DNA of 64,000 nt from Bordetella avium (GTDB taxonomy: Bacteria; Pseudomonadota; Gammaproteobacteria; Burkholderiales; Burkholderiaceae_B), in NCBI RefSeq assembly GCF_034424645.1, contig NZ_CP139969.1:3038001-3102000 (forward strand), in the 5' to 3' direction. Numbering within the stretch: position 1 is the stretch's first letter; each line of letters begins with the position of its first letter. The translations under genes and the position numbers were made by a program. Of the stretch, positions 8,216-17,217 are shown piece by piece. A model generated the notes under the pieces. It worked only from the letters and a program-made list of their open reading frames with translations. It searched no databases and was not told the origin of the DNA.

Positions 8216-9154
8216 TCACGGGTTCAGCGCGGCATCCTGACGCTGGATCAAGCGCGTCAGCTCCTCGTGGTCCCACTTGTCCAGCACCGGACCGGGCTTG
8301 CGGACAAAGGCCGACCTGATGGCGCCCCGGCGGCGCAGGGTTTCCTTGCGTAGCGCAAGCCCGATGCCATACTGAAACTCATGCCGCAGCAAAGGCAGAT
8401 AGATGTTGAACACATCCTCGGCGGCCTCAGGCTCGCCCTGCGCGAACAGCCGGCATACCTGCACCAGCATTTCCGGGTAGGCAAAGCCCGTCATGGCGCC
8501 ATCCGCGCCGCGCCGCATTTCCTGAGGCAGGAACAGCCCGCCGTTACCCACCAGAACGCTGATGCGGCGGCGCCCCTCGTCCAGGCTTTGCTGCCGAACC
8601 TGGCTGAGCTTGCGCATCCCCGGAAAATCCTCGTGCTTGAGCATCACGATCTGCTCGAACTCATCGACAAGACGCAGAATCACCGCTACGGACGTATGCA
8701 CGCCGGTGACCTGCGGGAAGTCCTGTAGGCAGATCGGGATGTCGCCGCCCAGCATGCGGGCTACGTTGGCGTAATAGCCATAGACCTGATCGTCGGTTTT
8801 GAGATTGGACACGGGCGCCACCATCACGCCTGCGGCACCGAGGTCTATCGCCGCTTTCGACAGATGGGCGATATGGCGGTTGGAGGCATGGCTCACACCC
8901 ACAATGACCGGGACCGCCCCATTCACGCGCTTGAGAATGCGGGCCATGACCTGCGAGGTTTCTTCTTCGCTGAGTTTGGGCGCTTCGCCCATCATGCCCA
9001 GGATCGTGAGGCCGGTGACGCCTTTTTCGAGATAGAAATCCGTCAGGCTGTCCACACTGTGCCAGTCCACTTCGCCATCGTCGCGAAACGGCGTAGCCGC
9101 GATGACATAGACGCCGGACGCCTGCGCGTTGAGGCGGTTTTTATCAGAAGACAT
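8216..9154 (-). CDS. Dihydrodipicolinate synthase family (DapA-like) lyase with altered active site
   Basis: A 312-residue class I aldolase-type TIM barrel. The Schiff-base lysine is probably in MLKHEDFPG (about 168). Other DapA landmarks differ: the GTTGE box is LGMMGEAP, and the catalytic tyrosine position (YN before P) reads CLQDFPQ, so Tyr is replaced by Gln. It is therefore unlikely to make dihydrodipicolinate. It is more probably a catabolic lyase or dehydratase acting on a 2-oxo acid. The ATG at 9154-9152 has GGAG upstream; the frame opens at 9202. It sits between the ABC permease and hydantoin racemase genes in one run. Confidence 0.82.
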   Translation of the reverse strand: MSSDKNRLNAQASGVYVIAATPFRDDGEVDWHSVDSLTDFYLEKGVTGLTILGMMGEAPKLSEEETSQVMARILKRVNGAVPVIVGVSHASNRHIAHLSKAAIDLGAAGVMVAPVSNLKTDDQVYGYYANVARMLGGDIPICLQDFPQVTGVHTSVAVILRLVDEFEQIVMLKHEDFPGMRKLSQVRQQSLDEGRRRISVLVGNGGLFLPQEMRRGADGAMTGFAYPEMLVQVCRLFAQGEPEAAEDVFNIYLPLLRHEFQYGIGLALRKETLRRRGAIRSAFVRKPGPVLDKWDHEELTRLIQRQDAALNP

Positions 9155-9250
9155 AGTCAGAAAAGCTCCAGGAGTTGATATGACAGGCCCATTGGCGGGC
9201 AAAGTTTCCCAATCGGGGCGATGACGCGCCCCGGATCTCGCAGAGAAGGC

Positions 9251-9919
9251 TTAACGGTGTTTTCTGTGTTCCAAGCGTCCCAGCCAGCGCGTCAAGGGCC
9301 AAAGCAGCACCAGATACATCAGCGCAGCCAGCACGACAGGCGAAGGGCTATAGACCAGGGCCTGCGCATCGCGGGCGGCGCGCAGCAACTCGGGCAGCGC
9401 CACGACGCTGGCGATCGTCGTCAGCTTGACGACTTCGATGCTGTTGCCGACCAGGTCGGGCAGCACATTTCTGACCGCCTGCGGAATCACCACAAACCCC
9501 AGCGCCTGCCCTCGCCCCAGACCCGTCGAGCGGGCAGCCTCCATCTGGCCCTTGGGCACCGCCTCAATGCCCGCGCGAAACACCTCGGCGTAATAGCTGG
9601 CGTTGTTGAGAACAAAGGCCACGATCACGGCCGTCAGCTTGTCCAGTTCGATGCCCAGAAAGGGCCAGCCGAAATACACCAGGATGAGCAGCACCAGCGG
9701 AGGAAAGGCCCGGAAGAAATCGATATAGCCGATGACCATCCAGCGCAGCGCGCGCGGGCCGGCCTGCGTCATGACGAGGGCGAGCGCAAGCCCGGCCAGG
9801 GCGCCTAGCGGGATGACGATGGCGGAAAGCCATATCGTCGTCCACAGGCCTTTCAGGAGATGGGGGAATACCTCGGCATAGATCTCGAGGTTGAAAAAGC
9901 TGTGAATCAGGTTTTCCAT
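9251..9919 (-). CDS. Polar amino acid ABC transporter permease (HisM/GlnP family)
   Basis: A 222-residue inner-membrane permease with about five hydrophobic segments. The EAA loop reads EAARSTGLGRGQALGFVVIPQAVR (split across about 130-160), the contact site for the ATPase. It pairs with the neighbouring permease to form the membrane channel of a polar amino acid uptake system. It starts ten bases after the partner permease's stop, with an AGGGG ribosome site. The island suggests the cargo is an amino acid derivative such as a hydantoin or N-carbamoyl amino acid (inference). Confidence 0.9.
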   Translation of the reverse strand: MENLIHSFFNLEIYAEVFPHLLKGLWTTIWLSAIVIPLGALAGLALALVMTQAGPRALRWMVIGYIDFFRAFPPLVLLILVYFGWPFLGIELDKLTAVIVAFVLNNASYYAEVFRAGIEAVPKGQMEAARSTGLGRGQALGFVVIPQAVRNVLPDLVGNSIEVVKLTTIASVVALPELLRAARDAQALVYSPSPVVLAALMYLVLLWPLTRWLGRLEHRKHR

Positions 9920-9929
9920 GTTTTTCCCC

Positions 9930-10607
9930 TCAGCACCGGACCCAGTTTTTTTCGAGCCAGCGCGAGAACACCACCAGAGGCAGAAAAATGATCACATAGG
10001 CGATTGCCGCCATCATCAAAGGCGTGGGGTTGCCCGATAGACTGCTGGCCCCCTGCGCGGCATTGAGCAATTCGTGCAAGGACACCACCGAACCCAGCGC
10101 CGTATTCTTGGTAATGGAGATGATGCGGTTGGTCAGGGTGGGCACCGCGCGGCGCACGGCCTGCGGCAGAATCACCCATCGCATCGCCTGCCACCATGAC
10201 AGACCGCTCGAGCGGGCGGCCTCCATCTGCCCCGGCGGCAGAGAGGCTATGCCGGCCCAGACACTTTCTTCGGCATAGGCCGCAAGCACCAGCGACAGGG
10301 AGATCCAGGTCACTAGAAAGGCTGACAGGGGGAGGCCGACTTCCGGCAGGCCGAAGTACAGCACAATCAGCAAAACCAGGGGCGGCAGCGACCGCAGCAC
10401 ATCCGCGAACATCACGATCGCCAGGCTTAGCGGCCGGACCGCCAGCGCGCGCAGAATGGCCAGCAATACGCCCAGCAGGGTACCCGCCAGCACGACGGCA
10501 AGACCCGTGCCCAGCGTGAGCAGCGCGCCCATACCCAAGGCCGGTGCGTACTCGACGGCCACCTTCATGTTGAAGAAGGTGAAGATAAACGCGTGAAGGC
10601 TGTCCAT
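9930..10607 (-). CDS. Polar amino acid ABC transporter permease (second subunit)
   Basis: A 225-residue permease of the same HisQ/GlnP family, with about five membrane segments and an EAA loop beginning MEAARSSGLSWWQAM. Its ATG overlaps the ATPase stop as TGATG (10605-10609), a sign of translational coupling. Two different permeases, an ATPase and a binding protein make a complete importer. It resembles the other permease enough to be an ancient duplicate. Confidence 0.9.
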   Translation of the reverse strand: MDSLHAFIFTFFNMKVAVEYAPALGMGALLTLGTGLAVVLAGTLLGVLLAILRALAVRPLSLAIVMFADVLRSLPPLVLLIVLYFGLPEVGLPLSAFLVTWISLSLVLAAYAEESVWAGIASLPPGQMEAARSSGLSWWQAMRWVILPQAVRRAVPTLTNRIISITKNTALGSVVSLHELLNAAQGASSLSGNPTPLMMAAIAYVIIFLPLVVFSRWLEKNWVRC

Positions 10608-11359
10608 CAGTTCGCCAACCTGCCGGCATAACGGGACAGAAAACTCTGCGTGCGCGGCTGTTGCGGCTGCTCGAAGACCTGTTTGGCGGTGCCATGTTCG
10701 ACCACCACCCCGCCATCCATGAAGGCGACATAGTCCGCCACGGCGTGGGCGAAGCCCATTTCATGGGTGACGACCAGCATGGTCATGCCGCTATGGCGCA
10801 ACTCCCGCATCACCTCCAGCACATCCTCGACCAGTTCAGGATCGAGGGCGCTGGTCGGTTCATCGAACAGAATGATTTGCGGTTGCAGCGCAATCGCGCG
10901 GGCGATGCCCACACGCTGCTGTTGCCCGCCCGAGAGCTGGGAGGGCATGGCCGAGGCCTTATGTCCCAAACCAACGCGCTCCAGCGCCGCCTGAGCCAAT
11001 TCCCGCGCCTGGGCGGTGCTGCGCTTTTGCACCTTGCAAAGCGCCAACGACACATTGTCCAGGGCGTTCAGATGGGGGTAGAGGTTGAATTGTTGGAACA
11101 CCATGCCGACGTCCTGCCGCATCCGGTTGATGTTCGTCTTCGGATCGCGCAAATCATGTCCGTTAGCGACAATGCGTCCCGAGGTCGGCACTTCCAGCAG
11201 ATTGCAGCAACGCAGCATGGTGCTCTTGCCCGAGCCCGAGGGCCCGATCACGCATACCAGCTCGCCGCGCCGCACCTTGAGGTTGACGCCGCGCAGCACC
11301 TCCGTAGCGCCGTAGTGCTTACGCAGGTCAGAGATTTCCAGGATGGCTTGTGTCTCCAT
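10607..11359 (-). CDS. Polar amino acid ABC transporter ATPase (GlnQ/HisP family)
   Basis: A 250-residue cytoplasmic ATPase. Walker A GPSGSGKST (about 38-46), Q-loop in GMVFQQFNLYPH, signature LSGGQQQR, Walker B IILFDEPTSALD and the switch His in VTHEMGFAHA are all intact. The MRQDVGMVFQQFNLYPHL style is typical of GlnQ-type importers. I chose ATG 11359 because the family start ILEISDLRKHYG follows; the frame extends to 11482 with unrelated sequence overlapping the binding-protein gene. It powers uptake of the island's substrate. Confidence 0.93.
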   Translation of the reverse strand: METQAILEISDLRKHYGATEVLRGVNLKVRRGELVCVIGPSGSGKSTMLRCCNLLEVPTSGRIVANGHDLRDPKTNINRMRQDVGMVFQQFNLYPHLNALDNVSLALCKVQKRSTAQARELAQAALERVGLGHKASAMPSQLSGGQQQRVGIARAIALQPQIILFDEPTSALDPELVEDVLEVMRELRHSGMTMLVVTHEMGFAHAVADYVAFMDGGVVVEHGTAKQVFEQPQQPRTQSFLSRYAGRLAN

Positions 11360-11378
11360 GGTCTGGCTCCTTGGCGCG

Positions 11379-12233
11379 TCAGGCGCACTGTGGCGTGACG
11401 GGCGTCGGGTCATAGCCCTCCGTATCGGGCACGCCGGTTCCCGGCGCGATCCGCACGGCGGAGTTGTCGGCATCCGGCGCAAAGCCGAACCAGGTTTCAG
11501 CCAGCTTGGCGATGGAGCCGTCCTGCTTCATGCACTTGATCACATTGGAGACTTGCTGACGGCCTTCCTTATCGTCCTTGCGAAAGGCCAGCGCCCAGAC
11601 CAGGCCGGTCTTGATGGTGTAACTAGTCGCCAGCCGCCTGTTTTGCTTGGCCGCCCATCCCGCAACGGTCGCGCCCGCCAGGTTGTAGTCGGCCCGTCCG
11701 GCCTGCACGGCCTGAACGGCATCTGCGTTGCCGCCATAGACGTCGTAGCGAAAGCCATATTTCCCCGCGTTGTCACGCGCCCAGGACTCATAGTTGGAAC
11801 CCTTGTTGACGGCGAGAACCTTGCCCTTGAGTTGTTCCAGCGAGGTCAGGGGCGGCGCATCTTTTCTGCCAAGAAAGGTGTAATCCGTATCGAAATAGCC
11901 TTCGGTAAACAGGAGCGAACGCGCGCGCTCCGGCGTGACCGTCACCGGCGCAATCAGAAAATCGTAGCGCCGGCTGTTCAAGCCCGGCACCAGCCCGGAA
12001 AACTCGGCGGCCTCGATCGTGAGATCGCGTCCCAGCCGCTTGGCGATCTCTCGGCCCAAATCCACATTAAAGCCCTGAACCCCGCCATCGAGACGGGTCA
12101 TGGCATGCGGCGCGAAGGTAGCGTCCACCGCCGTGCGCAATGGTGGCGTCTGGGCAGGCGTCTGCCCGGCAAAGGCCATCAGGAGAGCGCCCGTGAAAAT
12201 GCAACGGCGGAGTACGGAATTGATCATCTGCAT
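11379..12233 (-). CDS. ABC transporter periplasmic amino acid-binding protein
   Basis: A 284-residue SBP_bac_3 family protein with a Sec signal peptide (hydrophobic 11-22, cleavage near GQTPAQ). The mature protein has the class's typical elements: GFNVDLGREIAKRLG, a DFLIAPVTVTPERA segment, GKVLAVNKGSNYESWA and a repeated ligand-lobe pattern. The start at 12233 has AAGGGG five bases upstream. It delivers ligand to the neighbouring permeases and ATPase. Single cysteines occur near the C-terminus (IKCMKQDGS and the final QCA). Ligand identity is not readable from sequence. Confidence 0.9.
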   Translation of the reverse strand: MQMINSVLRRCIFTGALLMAFAGQTPAQTPPLRTAVDATFAPHAMTRLDGGVQGFNVDLGREIAKRLGRDLTIEAAEFSGLVPGLNSRRYDFLIAPVTVTPERARSLLFTEGYFDTDYTFLGRKDAPPLTSLEQLKGKVLAVNKGSNYESWARDNAGKYGFRYDVYGGNADAVQAVQAGRADYNLAGATVAGWAAKQNRRLATSYTIKTGLVWALAFRKDDKEGRQQVSNVIKCMKQDGSIAKLAETWFGFAPDADNSAVRIAPGTGVPDTEGYDPTPVTPQCA

Positions 12234-12280
12234 AACATCCCCTTGCTTTGTTGGCTGGCGCCGGCAATCGGCGCACAGGT

Positions 12281-13780
12281 TTATTTACTGAGAGCGGCGG
12301 ACTTCAAACCCACGAAATCACCGAAGCGCTTACGGTCTTCGGAAGAGGCCGGACGGTGCATGACGGGGTCGGGCCGTGAGCGGGCAATGAACTGCCCGCT
12401 GCCACGTTCGGCATGCAGCGTGTTGTTGCGGATAATGCAGCGACCACGGCTGTAGACCTCGACCGGCCAGCCTGTCAGCTCGCGGCCTTCATAGGGCGTG
12501 TAGCCCACGGCGTCGTGCAGCAAGGAGGCCGTCACGGTCGTGCGGCGGGCCGGGTCCCAGATGGCGATATCGGCATCGGCGCCGACAGCGATCGCCCCTT
12601 TGCGCGGCGCCAGACCGTACATGCGGGCATGGTTGGTGGCGGTCAGCGCGACGAATTCCTCGATGCTCAGACGGCCCTTGATGACGCCCTCGGAGAACAG
12701 CAAAGGCAGGCGCAGCTCGATACCTGGCACGCCGTTGGCCATTTCCTTGAATGTGGTCGCATCGCCTTTGGGCAGCTTGCCCGAGGCGTCAAAACGATAG
12801 GGTGCATGGTCGGAGGAATACACCCCAAGCGTGCCATCCTTGAACCCCGCCCAGACCGCCTCCTGCGAAAACTTGTCGCCCGGCGGCGGGCTGCAACAAA
12901 ACTTCGCGCCCTCAAGACCCGGCAGATCTGCGTCTGTCGCCTCCAGGAACAAATACTGCGGGCAACTCTCGGCATAAACCTGAGCGCCAAGCTGACGCGC
13001 GCGGCGGATGATATCCACGGTCTGCGCCCCCGCCACATGCACGATCAACACCGGCACATCCAACAGCCTAGACAGGGCGATAGCGCGATGCGTCGCCTCG
13101 GATTCGGCCAGAGGGTCATGCGACACGCCATGAAATTTCGGCGCCTTATGCCCGCGCTCCAGCAGGCGCCGCGCCACCCAGCGGATCATGTCATGGTTTT
13201 CGGCATGCAACATGACCATGGCACCGTGCTCGTCAGCCACGGCCAGCACATCCAGCAACTGATAGTCATCGAGCCTGAGCTTGTCATAGGTCATATAGAC
13301 CTTGATCGAGGTGATGCCCTGCGCGATCACGGCGGGCAGCTCTTGGGTCAGGGCCTGCTCATCGGGGTTGGCGAGGATGAGATGAAAGCCATAGTCGATC
13401 ACCGCCTTCTCGCTCGCCCGGCGGGAGTAATCCGCCAGCACCTCGGGGATGCGGTCATTACGGTGCTGAGCCGCGAAGGAAATAATGGTCGTCGTGCCGC
13501 CAAAAGCGGCCGACACCGTGCCGGAGTAAAAATCGTCGGCGCACATCACGCCCATGCCGGAGAGCTGTTCGATATGGGTATGGCTATCGATGCCGCCGGG
13601 CAGCAGCCACATGCCGGAAGCGTCGACATCTTCAATGCCCGGACTCAGGTCCTGACCGATCTCGACGATGATTCCATCGCGGATGCCGATGTCCGCGAAG
13701 AAAGTGCCATCGGCGTTTGAAATCCTGCCCTTGCGCAAGGTCAGGTCAAAGCGTTGCGGGGATTCTTGAACCTGCGGCAT
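12281..13780 (-). CDS. D-hydantoinase / dihydropyrimidinase
   Basis: A 499-residue cyclic-amidohydrolase of the dihydropyrimidinase branch. Metal ligands are visible in order: HTH in GIDSHTHIE (about 66-68), the carboxylated Lys in SIKVYMTYD (about 158), His in MLHAENHD, His in LIVHVAG and Asp in YSSDHAPYR. The substrate-loop CSPPPGDK is also typical. It opens cyclic ureides such as 5-substituted hydantoins to N-carbamoyl amino acids. It is the promoter-proximal gene of a run ending at 5297 and is divergent from a LysR gene. Dihydropyrimidines remain possible substrates, but the racemase and carbamoylase nearby favour hydantoins. Confidence 0.9.
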   Translation of the reverse strand: MPQVQESPQRFDLTLRKGRISNADGTFFADIGIRDGIIVEIGQDLSPGIEDVDASGMWLLPGGIDSHTHIEQLSGMGVMCADDFYSGTVSAAFGGTTTIISFAAQHRNDRIPEVLADYSRRASEKAVIDYGFHLILANPDEQALTQELPAVIAQGITSIKVYMTYDKLRLDDYQLLDVLAVADEHGAMVMLHAENHDMIRWVARRLLERGHKAPKFHGVSHDPLAESEATHRAIALSRLLDVPVLIVHVAGAQTVDIIRRARQLGAQVYAESCPQYLFLEATDADLPGLEGAKFCCSPPPGDKFSQEAVWAGFKDGTLGVYSSDHAPYRFDASGKLPKGDATTFKEMANGVPGIELRLPLLFSEGVIKGRLSIEEFVALTATNHARMYGLAPRKGAIAVGADADIAIWDPARRTTVTASLLHDAVGYTPYEGRELTGWPVEVYSRGRCIIRNNTLHAERGSGQFIARSRPDPVMHRPASSEDRKRFGDFVGLKSAALSK

Positions 13781-13860
13781 GTCGAGCGACCCTGAAAAAT
13801 TCAGATGCGCAAATTATTGGCCTCCACCGCCTGCATACCTATTGCTTCTTTCAACGCACC

Positions 13861-13930
13861 CCTTAACGTTTTGTTAAGGCCTCCTGGGCAGCGCCCGAAA
13901 ACTCGTCGGGAAAACCCCGTGTTTTTCCGG
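13861..13930. promoter_or_regulatory. Inverted repeats in the divergent hydantoinase/LysR gap
   Basis: The 240-bp intergenic region carries CCTTAAC-GTTTT-GTTAAGG (13861-13879), a 7-bp dyad with the T-N11-A character of LysR boxes, and a second dyad GGAAAA/TTTTCC (13909-13928). Their position between the divergent genes suggests LysR binding sites controlling the hydantoinase operon and the regulator itself. Confidence 0.45.
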
Positions 13931-14020
13931 GGGATTTGACGTATAGCCTGAGCGTCTTGCTTTTTCATCCCGGCATCCGTCTTAACCACTAGGCCCCAAA
14001 CACAGCGTGACCCGCCCGCC

Positions 14021-14938
14021 ATGAAACTGAATATCCGCCAAATCGAAGTCTTCCGCGCGGTGATGATCACCGGTTCGATACGAGGCGCTTCCGAACTGCT
14101 TTTTGTGTCTCAACCCGCGGTCAGTCGACTGCTGTCGCATACCGAGCAGCGCATCGGATTTCCTCTTTTCAAACGCGCCCGCGGACGCCTGCAACCCACA
14201 CTGGAAGCGCAGCGGCTTTTCCATGAGGTCGAGATCGTCTACGAAGGCGTGACAAGGGTGAACGACATTGCACGAGAATTGTTCGAGCACCAGGAAGGCA
14301 TACTGAATATCGTGGCCAGCCCCAGCATCGGGCAGATGCTCATCCCTGCCGCCATCGCCAGCTATCGGCAAACCCACCCGCACGTGAAGCTGACCTTCCA
14401 ATACCTGACCCAGGCACCGCTAACCGAACGGCTATTGAAGCGCCAGGCCGACCTCGCCATCACCATCCTGCCTATCAAGCACCCCAATCTCGAACAACAG
14501 GAGCTGGCGAGCACCAGCCTGGTCTGCATCTGCCCTTACAACCATCCGCTCTCGCGCCGCGCGGTGTTGCAGATCAAGGATCTGCTGGCCTACCCCTTCA
14601 TTTCCTATGAGCGGGGTTCGCCCTTTTGCCGCATGGTCGAGTCCATGTTCGAGCAAAGCGGCCAGCCCTTGCGCTCCGTCGTAGAAGTCGGTTCGCCCCA
14701 GAATGCCTGCGCGCTCGTTCAGGCCGGCGCGGGCATCGCGCTGGTGGATCAGTTTTCTGCACGCAGTTGGTCGGCCAGCCGCTTCGTGACCCGGCCCATA
14801 GAAGCCAGCCCACTGCTCCATGCGCATCTCATCCGGCTGCGCGACGAGCCGATGTCGCAGATTTCCCAATCATTCATCGAAACGCTCAAAGCCGAAATCC
14901 GCAAAGACAATCAGCATGGCATCCAGGCAGCGGCCTGA
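14021..14938 (+). CDS. LysR-family transcriptional regulator (hydantoinase island, first)
   Basis: A 305-residue LysR regulator. The N-terminal winged HTH (IRQIEVFRAVMITGSIRGAS and VSQPAVSRLL, about 5-45) is followed by a periplasmic-binding-like effector domain from about 90. It is divergent from the hydantoinase operon, so local control is likely. It is clearly related to the other LysR at 16244 (both have RQIEVF, SQPA/TQPA and VSRLL/ISRLL segments). Effector unknown. Confidence 0.93.
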   Translation: MKLNIRQIEVFRAVMITGSIRGASELLFVSQPAVSRLLSHTEQRIGFPLFKRARGRLQPTLEAQRLFHEVEIVYEGVTRVNDIARELFEHQEGILNIVASPSIGQMLIPAAIASYRQTHPHVKLTFQYLTQAPLTERLLKRQADLAITILPIKHPNLEQQELASTSLVCICPYNHPLSRRAVLQIKDLLAYPFISYERGSPFCRMVESMFEQSGQPLRSVVEVGSPQNACALVQAGAGIALVDQFSARSWSASRFVTRPIEASPLLHAHLIRLRDEPMSQISQSFIETLKAEIRKDNQHGIQAAA

Positions 14939-14998
14939 GGCCGCCGAGGTCGCTGCGGCATCGGGTCACGCGGCAAGACAGCAGAGGCCCGACTGCGT

Positions 14999-15988
14999 TC
15001 AGAACGAGGGCTTCCATTGCGCGGGCGCGACGCTGCCGGTCTGTTCCACGATGCGGCTATAGGCTTCGGGCCGGCGATGTTTGGCGAAGTTGAAAAGGGT
15101 GTTGCGGCCCAGATCGCACATGGCCAGATTGCAGTCCGCCACCACCAGTTCATCATCCCATGACGCGGCCAGGGCGATGACCTCGCCCTGCGGGTTGACG
15201 ATGATGGAATGGCCAAACAGTTCATGGCCGTCTTCCTTTCCCGCCTTGGCGACGGAAACGCCAAAGGTGGCGTTCTGATAACAGCCGGCCTGAACGGAAA
15301 GCTGGGAATTCTGCACACGCAGATGATGGGCTTCGAAGCCCTGGTTTTCATGATTCAGGCTAGGGGTGTTGTAGCCCACCATGACCAGCTCGACCTGTTG
15401 CAAACCCAAGACCCGCCAGGCTTCCGGCCAGCGGCGGTCATTGCAGATCAGCATGCCCATATTGACCTCCAGTCCTGGCGCGACGGGCGTGCGCACCACC
15501 GGAAAGCCCAGATTGCCCACCTCGAAATAGCGCTTCTCCAGATGCTGCACCTTGCGATAGGGCGCGAACTCCGCCTGGCCGGGCAAATGCACTTTGCGAT
15601 ACTTGAACACGATCTCGCCATTGGGCGCGATCACGACAGAGGTATTGAAGCGGCGTTTGCGCACGACGCCCTGCTCGTCCGGCTCCCAGGCCAATTCGGC
15701 ATAACCCAGATAGACCATCAGGCCATAACGCTTGATGGCGTCGAACAGCGGCTGAGTGGCAGGCGACGGCAGGCTGGTCTCGAACCAGCCATCGGCCTCA
15801 TCCCGGTTTTCGCAATACCAGCGCGGAAAAAAAGTGGTCAACGCCAACTCGGGAAACACGACTACCTGGGCGCCGCGCTGCTGCGCCCGTTCCAGCAGGC
15901 GGATCATGCGGGCGACCACCGACTCGCGCCCCTCGGCGCGTTGAATGGGGCCTAACTGGGCGGCGGCGACGGTAACGATACGGGACAT
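14999..15988 (-). CDS. N-carbamoyl-D-amino acid hydrolase (D-carbamoylase)
   Basis: A 329-residue nitrilase-superfamily amidase. The Glu-Lys-Cys triad is at Glu47 (FPELALTTFFPRW), Lys132 (YRKVHLPG) and Cys182 (MLICNDRRWPE). FFPRW and NDRRWPE are the signatures that separate D-carbamoylases from other nitrilase relatives. The enzyme hydrolyses N-carbamoyl-D-amino acids to the free D-amino acid, ammonia and CO2. The start at 15988 gives the SRIVTVAAAQLGPI N-terminus; the open frame extends 12 codons upstream. It converges on one LysR gene and diverges from another. Together with the hydantoinase and racemase it completes conversion of racemic hydantoin to D-amino acid. Confidence 0.93.
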   Translation of the reverse strand: MSRIVTVAAAQLGPIQRAEGRESVVARMIRLLERAQQRGAQVVVFPELALTTFFPRWYCENRDEADGWFETSLPSPATQPLFDAIKRYGLMVYLGYAELAWEPDEQGVVRKRRFNTSVVIAPNGEIVFKYRKVHLPGQAEFAPYRKVQHLEKRYFEVGNLGFPVVRTPVAPGLEVNMGMLICNDRRWPEAWRVLGLQQVELVMVGYNTPSLNHENQGFEAHHLRVQNSQLSVQAGCYQNATFGVSVAKAGKEDGHELFGHSIIVNPQGEVIALAASWDDELVVADCNLAMCDLGRNTLFNFAKHRRPEAYSRIVEQTGSVAPAQWKPSF

Positions 15989-16243
15989 GAGGCAATCCAT
16001 TGAGGGAAAGACAGCCTCCAGCATGGCGCATGCCCGGCCGCCCGCCCAGCCCCGCCCTGCGCGCCGCGATGGCGGGCCACAAACCGGCTTTTCATTGGGA
16101 AAACAGGGCCTTCCTGAGCGACAGGGCTGCCTGGGCCCATACTTTTTTTATAAGCGCCGCGCAAAAGGGCATGAGCGGCGTGTTGCGCGCAGGCCGCGTC
16201 TTGCCCATAAAATGGCCTTCTCGGGTTTTTGGATGCTCGCCCC

Positions 16244-17170
16244 ATGGCCGGCGCTCTTGCCTCGACGCAGTTGACGCTGCGCCAGATCGAGGTTTTCCAC
16301 GCGATCATGCTGACCGGCTCGCTGAGCGAGGCCGGGCGCATGCTGTCGGTCACCCAGCCGGCCATCAGCCGTCTGCTCGCGTCGGCTGAGAACCGTCTGC
16401 GCTATCGTCTGTTCGAGCGGGTCAAAGGGCGGCTGCATCCCACGCCGGAAGCCCGCCGCCTCATGCCCGAGGCGGAAGCCATTTTCGAGCGTGTCGGGCA
16501 TTTCAATTCCCTGGCGGGCGCGCTAGGCGCAGGCAGGGCAGACACGCTGACCCTGGTGTCCAGCCCCAGTCTGAGCGAATGGCTGATCCCGCAGGCCATC
16601 CAGCAGTTTCGCCAGCGTCATCCCGCCACCCCCATCCGTTACCGTCCGCTTGCCTATGACGCCCTGCTGCCTCAGTTGCTGCTCGGACAGGCCGATTTCG
16701 GCATCGCGTCGATGCCGCCACCGGCCAATGCCCATGTCATCAGCGCCGAGGTCGGCCAGGGCTGGCTGGGCTGCGCGGTGCCGCTGGGCCACCCGCTGGC
16801 CGGACGCCGTTGCGTGCGCCCCGAAGACTTGCAGGGGCATCTGCTGATCGGCTATGACGCCAATACGCCGTTCGGACGCCTGGCCAGCCGCTTCCTGCAC
16901 ACGGTGCCGCTGTCGCCGCAGATCGAAATCCGCTCCACGCCAGAAGCCCTGGCCCTGGTGCGCCAGGGCATCGGCGTGGCGCTGGTCGAGGGCCTGGGCT
17001 ACCACCCGGGCTTTAGCAAGGACTTCGTGCTGCTGCCCACCGAACCCTGTTTGCACCACCCCATCCATCTGCTGCACGCTGCGAGCAGCCCCCTGTCGGC
17101 CACCGCAAGGCGTTTCGTCGAAACGCTGCGGGCGCTGATGACACCTGCACGCGGCAGTCCCGCGAGCTGA
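16244..17170 (+). CDS. LysR-family transcriptional regulator (hydantoinase island, second)
   Basis: A 308-residue LysR regulator with HTH residues LRQIEVFHAIMLTGSLSEAG and TQPAISRLL (about 12-52) and a normal effector domain. The ATG at 16244 has GGA about ten bases upstream; a TTG at 16229 would add five codons. It is divergent from the D-carbamoylase gene, with a 255-bp gap between them, and is followed by a 2-hydroxyacid dehydrogenase gene that begins at or just after its stop. It is a paralogue of the LysR at 14021, so the two may split control of the hydantoinase and carbamoylase units. Confidence 0.9.
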   Translation: MAGALASTQLTLRQIEVFHAIMLTGSLSEAGRMLSVTQPAISRLLASAENRLRYRLFERVKGRLHPTPEARRLMPEAEAIFERVGHFNSLAGALGAGRADTLTLVSSPSLSEWLIPQAIQQFRQRHPATPIRYRPLAYDALLPQLLLGQADFGIASMPPPANAHVISAEVGQGWLGCAVPLGHPLAGRRCVRPEDLQGHLLIGYDANTPFGRLASRFLHTVPLSPQIEIRSTPEALALVRQGIGVALVEGLGYHPGFSKDFVLLPTEPCLHHPIHLLHAASSPLSATARRFVETLRALMTPARGSPAS

Positions 17171-17217
17171 TGCCCCCGGCAAGCCCGCTCCCTACCCCGC
17201 CCCCATCGACTCTGCTC

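Noticed and set aside
12413-13720. Long plus-strand open frame (435 codons) opposite the hydantoinase
   Set aside because: Shadow of the hydantoinase gene, with no start signal or family features.
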